In this document: piece after piece, positions 59,403 through 64,000 of the stretch
How the letters are laid out: the number at the start of each line of letters is the position of its first letter
Position numbering within the stretch: position 1 is the first letter of the stretch
Assembly (NCBI GenBank): GCA_029531795.1
Contig: JAPEIS010000007.1
Span: 186,001 to 250,000 of the forward strand
Origin: Sclerotinia nivalis
Taxonomy: Eukaryota > Ascomycota > Leotiomycetes > Helotiales > Sclerotiniaceae
DNA: 64,000 nucleotides
Direction of reading: 5' to 3'
The notes under the pieces: model-generated
What the model was told of the DNA's origin: nothing
Seen by the model: only the letters and a program-made list of their open reading frames with translations
Database searches by the model: none
Position numbers and translations under genes: made by a program

Positions 59403-60540
59403 GATATGAAAGTGTTATATTAATACCTTCTCATCAATTTCCAGTAGTTGAAAGGCTTAATAAAAAGAGTTCAAGCTCGAGAAAACCCACACCTTTTAAA
59501 TAATAAGACGCGGCTCAGAAATTTTAGAAACTCAACTACCTCTCTCGACCGTACGATACATAAGATAAGAAGTTGTTTGTAATCTCGCAGTAGCCGTACT
59601 AATCATGATTCTCCAGAGAGCAATTTCGATCTAACGCTGTAATATCCCTCGTCTATTGTGAACTTTCACAACCGTAATAGAAACTCCTGGATGAATATTG
59701 GGACAGAAGAACAGTACGAACAAATCTTTTAAATCCACAAAATGAATATTGATTCAATTCTCCTCATAATCTTTCACCCCGTCACCCCCTGCTCGCCCTT
59801 GCTCGCCCCTTTCCTGGTTCCCCGCCCTCCTCTACCCTCACGCCCTAGAATTCCCCCTTGCAGAGCCCCTGAAGTACTTTCCTCGCAACCGCAATAACCC
59901 AACATTGCTCAAAGGCAGTGGCAGGACACATAAGTAACCACCATTCAGAAGTCTCGCTCTGCAACCGACCCCTTTTCAATTCCATCTGTCCATCTTTTAT
60001 TATCCAAGTAATCCCGGACTAGAACCCCACCAAACAAACTCCTATCTCAAGCAAAATTGATATCGTGATAATGACACACAGAAGCACTTACTTCCCAAAA
60101 TGCTCGCCGCCTCTTCAAGGAAGACAACCTCAATTCGCTATAAACCCAATCGCCAAAAAGGAAAACTTTTCAAACATGATTCTACATTTCCATCTTTCTA
60201 CAACCGACGCACAAAGGAGCCTCTTTTGATAACGTCGACAAGTTCTTTTCTCTACACATGCGAATTGCTGTTATTGGATTTTTGCTTTTGGATTATCAAG
60301 GTATTGTGATGGGTTGTCTACACCATCTCGATTACTTTACAGTTAGTATACAAGTAGATAGACATTCTCGTGATGGAGGTAGACTGGAATATAGGAATTT
60401 TGATCGATTACATACCATTCTTATATACACTCATTGACATCCATAATATATCATACACCGCACATCAATAGCCCCCAAAGAACCCATCCCAAAATCATAC
60501 AATCATAACCCTCTCCACCCCTCTTTCTTTCTCCACACCC
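59403..60540. other. Spacer between array and helicase gene
   Basis: About 1.1 kb. A 69-codon frame with an ATG at 60100 (60100–60309, +) has no recognisable motif and is not called. Pyrimidine-rich sequence near 59760–59850 is seen but unassigned. Confidence 0.45.
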
Positions 60541-63500
60541 TCAATCCACCAGCTCATCCTTAACCCTCACCTCCCCATCCCCATCCCCAAGATCCCCACT
60601 CCCCCCCCCAAAACCCCCTAATCTTCCCTTCCCCCTAACCAACTCCGCCAAGACCACCGTCTCAATTCCCCTATCCCTCTCATCCTCCGGCCCCATCGGC
60701 AGAGCATCAACATCAATTTCCAAACCGAGCAGACTCTTCAAAATAACTTCACTACCAGCTTTACTCATAACCTCATTAGCATGTTTACAAGTTTCGCTCG
60801 CAACACATTCTACACATCCTTCATAACAATGACATCCCACTATCCTTCTTAATGCTTGTTTCAATAATAGATCGATGAATTCGAAAGCTTTGGTACTGAT
60901 ACCCGATCCTGAGGCTCCGCCTTTAGCATCGTAGAATGTGAGACGAGCGGGTCGCTTCCGAGTTGTTTCTTTTTGCGCGAATTCTTTGGCGCCGACTTTA
61001 CATTCTGTACGAACGTCTCCGGGCATACTTATTACGAAATTGGGCATGAGTGACAAGACTGCATGTTCAGCTGCATGAATAGCACCTGCGATATTGAGAC
61101 GTTTTTCGATGAGGATCTCAAGAGCTGTTTTAGGAACATCCAGCCACATTCCTTTACTGTAGAGGATAATTGGCGGATTATCGACTTGAATGGCATCGAG
61201 AATACGTCTTTTCTTATCGAGTTTGAAGAATCCGAAGACGTTTTGTTGGATCTTGATTGCGCCGAAGAATGCACGAGAGAGGGAATTAGGAATGCGGCGA
61301 ATGGCTTCAGTCTCGATGGGATCTATGTCGGTGTAATCGCGCTGTTGGGTTGTCCAGTCGACCCTGACGAGTTCAACCTTAGCGATTTTTCGCTCAGGTA
61401 AGAATTCTTTGACAAGATATGTGTTTCCCTGGTGAAGGAAGATACCGCCATCGTAGAGTGTGAAGAATGCTCGGGAGGCTTCTAGTTCTTCCAAAACAAT
61501 ATTTTTGCCATGGCTGATATCGATGATGGCAAAATGATCCTCTTCTGTATCACGAATTGCGACCAATTTTGACGGAGTAGGTCTATATCGTTCGCTGCAA
61601 TGGTAAAAGCCAAGTTCATCCTTCACCAGGCGCTCTTCTGCAACCTCGGCCAGATTCTTCGGAAAATAAATCGCGTCTTCATCTGGACGAATGGGCACCT
61701 CGTAGGCTGCACATTGAACATGACCCTCGAGTACTAGCATATTTTGCAGATCGACTTGTAGCTCGCAATTCGGCTTGCTGAAGATTTCATCCGGATTATT
61801 CATGTAATACTGATCACTAGGGAAACAATCACCAATCAATACTGACAGCGAGTCCTTATTCCTTCGGCCAGCTCGTCCACTTTGTTGTCGCAGATTCGCA
61901 ATCGTATACGGGAAGCCAACAGTCAGAACAGCATCCAAAGATCCAATATCTACACCGAGCTCCAGAGCAGTCGTTGCAATAATACCCATTAGCTTCCCCT
62001 CAAACATTTCGCTTTCGATTCGTCTTCTATCTTGTGGTGTGTACCCACCACGATAGCCCATTACACGAGCCATACATTCAGGACGTCCCAGAATTGCCAG
62101 CTCCTCTTTCACCGCACCAACCAAAGCCTCACATTGCCTTCGAACGCGACAGAAAGCTATCACCCGAACACCTCGCAGTATCAGCTGGCAAAATAATCTT
62201 GCAGCTTCGGCTCGTGTATCACCACGACCGCTGGCAGGGTCAACAGGATCCTTGAAGGGCGTATTCCAACATAAAAACTCTTTCCTACCAGAAGGAGAAC
62301 CATCGAAGTCTGTCATTCGTACATTTTCAATACCGAAAATTGTTTTGAAATGCTCCATTGGGTTTGCGACCGTGGCAGAGCAAGAGATGAACTTAATATG
62401 ACGATTGCCTAATGCCGCGCATATTCTCCTTAGGCGTCTCATGATGAATGCTACATGAGAACCAAATAGTCCATTATAGACATGAATTTCATCAACCACT
62501 ACAAACTTGAGATTCTTCAGAAAAGTTCGCCACTTGTCTTCTTGTGGAAGAATAGTAATGTGCAACATATCGGGATTTGTGAATATAATTCTACCCTCAT
62601 CGCGTATCAGGTTCCGATCCTTCATGTCAGTATCACCGTCAAAAGTCTCCACAATAGCTTCCTCAAGACCGGTCATGAACCTCATCATCTCTTTCAAACT
62701 TCTTCTCTGATCTTGTGCTAGAGCTTTGGTAGGAAATATGTACATTGCTCTAGAATGGGGATCTTTCTCGAGTTCATGAAGCACGGGTAACTGATAAATC
62801 AAAGATTTCCCAGAACTAGTTGACGTAGCCACAATGACATTATGCCCATCGTGAAGATTGTTTATAGCTTCAGCCTGGTGAGCATAGAACTGCGTAATGT
62901 TCTTGGTATTGTACAAAGCATTGACCAGATTTTGACTGAGAACAAAATTTAAATCTCCATATATTGCTTCTTGAGGATCGAATACACGATGACCATCAGG
63001 TACGATTTGACCAGTATACCATTCGCTTTCTTTGATTTCTCTTATAATATCTGATATACTTGCTCGTTCTTTGGGTATATTCTTTGGTAAAATGCTGTAA
63101 TCCGGTTTCGGTGTGCTACTTCTCGAAATTGACGGGATAGGAATCAATGGCTCGGCCTCCTTGAGTAAAGTTTCTTCTGCATCAATACCATCGGCCTCGC
63201 AACGATTAAGAAATGCATTGATCGCACTGACAAACTTTGTATTCCTCTTCTCGATTAAATTCATCATCTGTTTTTGACTGAAAACCGGCATCTTTAATTC
63301 CTCATCCTTTAATTTCCTCGATGCCTTTACTGCTTCGCCTGTCTTCTTACTTTGGACCTGTCTCTTCAGATCTCCATCTATGAATTCAAATAACAGGACT
63401 TCCTTGCCCTCCCCATTTGGCCCCTCTCCATACCCCAACCCCTCTACCCCTGTAAGGCCACCTACAGAAGCGTCCGGCGCCGGCCCAGCAGCATGCCAAT

Positions 63501-64000
63501 TCTTAGCTCTTCCACCTTTAAAAGTCTCATCTCTTTCCGCGCCCCTGACATCCAATTGTAGCATCGACTCATCAACATAGAGGAAATTCATTCCACCCGG
63601 GCGCAACGCCACTATCTGCGCAACATCCTCAACTTTCAATTCCCGCTTTATATGACCCTCCACAGCAGATTTAAGATTATCGAATGTAGTAGCTAAATGC
63701 TTCCGAGTGGAACAGAATGTGTAGACTAGGTTCAATGCTCGATGGGTTTTTTCGAGGGTCTGGAAAGAGGTAGGCCATGGGATGGTACTGGTAACTGGAT
63801 TTGTGGAGGATGATTCGTCTCGAGCGAGCGCAGGAGGAACCTTCCCTTTCGATACCCGCCTTGGTTTTTTACCGCCATCATTTTCTTTTGTGGGAACAGT
63901 TCTACTGTCAGTTGTGCCTAGGATTTCTTTATCTACCTCAACCGCGGATTTGAGCGACGTGGTCGAGGTAGCGTCCGAATCCGCATCTTCAGCATCTTTC
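60541..64000 (-). CDS. HRQ1: RecQ-family-like DNA helicase Hrq1, 5' end outside window
   Basis: Open from the right window edge to a stop at 60541 (about 1,150 visible residues). The first visible codon is not a start. Order: a charged N-terminus; LEKTHRALNLVYTFC and STRKHLATTFDNL (Hrq1-type lead-in); helicase motifs with Walker A ATSTSSGKS (about 62803–62831), PTKALAQDQ, DEIH (62482–62493), SCSATVANP, and C-lobe ALELGVDIGSLDAVL and QQSGRAGRR. The C-terminal domain carries a cysteine cluster (CHCYEGCVECVASETC), the DUF1998-type zinc site of the Hrq1/MrfA group. Hrq1 is a 3'-5' helicase in nuclear DNA repair, including interstrand cross-links, and resembles human RECQ4. Length matches yeast Hrq1 (about 1,080) apart from the extended N-terminus. 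Confidence 0.93.
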   Translation of the reverse strand, partial: KDAEDADSDATSTTSLKSAVEVDKEILGTTDSRTVPTKENDGGKKPRRVSKGKVPPALARDESSSTNPVTSTIPWPTSFQTLEKTHRALNLVYTFCSTRKHLATTFDNLKSAVEGHIKRELKVEDVAQIVALRPGGMNFLYVDESMLQLDVRGAERDETFKGGRAKNWHAAGPAPDASVGGLTGVEGLGYGEGPNGEGKEVLLFEFIDGDLKRQVQSKKTGEAVKASRKLKDEELKMPVFSQKQMMNLIEKRNTKFVSAINAFLNRCEADGIDAEETLLKEAEPLIPIPSISRSSTPKPDYSILPKNIPKERASISDIIREIKESEWYTGQIVPDGHRVFDPQEAIYGDLNFVLSQNLVNALYNTKNITQFYAHQAEAINNLHDGHNVIVATSTSSGKSLIYQLPVLHELEKDPHSRAMYIFPTKALAQDQRRSLKEMMRFMTGLEEAIVETFDGDTDMKDRNLIRDEGRIIFTNPDMLHITILPQEDKWRTFLKNLKFVVVDEIHVYNGLFGSHVAFIMRRLRRICAALGNRHIKFISCSATVANPMEHFKTIFGIENVRMTDFDGSPSGRKEFLCWNTPFKDPVDPASGRGDTRAEAARLFCQLILRGVRVIAFCRVRRQCEALVGAVKEELAILGRPECMARVMGYRGGYTPQDRRRIESEMFEGKLMGIIATTALELGVDIGSLDAVLTVGFPYTIANLRQQSGRAGRRNKDSLSVLIGDCFPSDQYYMNNPDEIFSKPNCELQVDLQNMLVLEGHVQCAAYEVPIRPDEDAIYFPKNLAEVAEERLVKDELGFYHCSERYRPTPSKLVAIRDTEEDHFAIIDISHGKNIVLEELEASRAFFTLYDGGIFLHQGNTYLVKEFLPERKIAKVELVRVDWTTQQRDYTDIDPIETEAIRRIPNSLSRAFFGAIKIQQNVFGFFKLDKKRRILDAIQVDNPPIILYSKGMWLDVPKTALEILIEKRLNIAGAIHAAEHAVLSLMPNFVISMPGDVRTECKVGAKEFAQKETTRKRPARLTFYDAKGGASGSGISTKAFEFIDLLLKQALRRIVGCHCYEGCVECVASETCKHANEVMSKAGSEVILKSLLGLEIDVDALPMGPEDERDRGIETVVLAELVRGKGRLGGFGGGSGDLGDGDGEVRVKDELVD

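Noticed and set aside
60100..60309. 69-codon + strand frame with a plausible ATG
   Set aside because: Too short and without motif; it lies in the spacer next to the helicase 3' end.
63713..63735. Start of the helicase at the first in-window frame start
   Set aside because: The codon is TTG, and the same frame continues with conserved Hrq1-like sequence to the window edge, so the true start is beyond 64000.

Overview
This window is nuclear DNA of a filamentous ascomycete. Supporting signs are short GT–AG introns (mostly 47–90 bp), compact genes of 0.5–3 kb, AT-rich and microsatellite-rich spacers, and a fungal gene set (EED-type Polycomb subunit, Hrq1 helicase, Eps1-like disulfide isomerase, Yip4-like protein, Ran-binding FG protein). 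Gene content and base composition suggest a Leotiomycete, possibly Sclerotiniaceae (Botrytis/Sclerotinia-like). That is an impression, not a proof. I found no rRNA, tRNA, CRISPR array or complete transposon.

Layout. 1–3,988: two + strand members of an unusual paralogue family ('family R'), the first cut by the window edge. 5,172–8,599: a divergent cation/proton exchanger (-) and an NAD-dependent reductase (+). 8,600–14,487: a 5.9-kb stretch with no recognisable gene. 14,488–37,639: conserved housekeeping and regulatory genes: acyl-CoA-binding protein, Ran-binding FG protein, EED/PRC2 subunit, a two-PAS protein, a Yip4-like Golgi membrane protein, Tdp1 DNA-repair enzyme and an Eps1-like ER thioredoxin protein. 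38,725–45,940: three coiled-coil genes, one with a zinc finger and an in-frame stop. 47,607–59,402: four further family R genes head to tail on the - strand with nothing recognisable between them. 60,541–64,000: the Hrq1-type helicase, running off the right edge.

The most striking feature is family R. Six members in 64 kb have unrelated, disordered N-terminal extensions and a shared C-terminal module of about 175–195 residues. The module looks like two degenerate RNA-recognition-motif (RRM) folds: an RNP2-like strand in the first (LWLKNLP, VFISHLP), an RNP1/helix-like segment in the second (MEFRFVRIGAQAE), and a final VKYGxDPC motif. The copies are very divergent from each other but keep the same core, as expected of an old, locally amplified and fast-evolving family. 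I do not recognise a described function.

Other points of interest: a GC-rich dispersed element in three copies with an identical 45-bp end (one copy inside an intron), a reductase that lacks its expected catalytic tyrosine, a sense-to-TAG change in a long coiled-coil gene, and an exchanger with both signature motifs altered. Exon boundaries given here come from reading frame, splice consensus and phase only.
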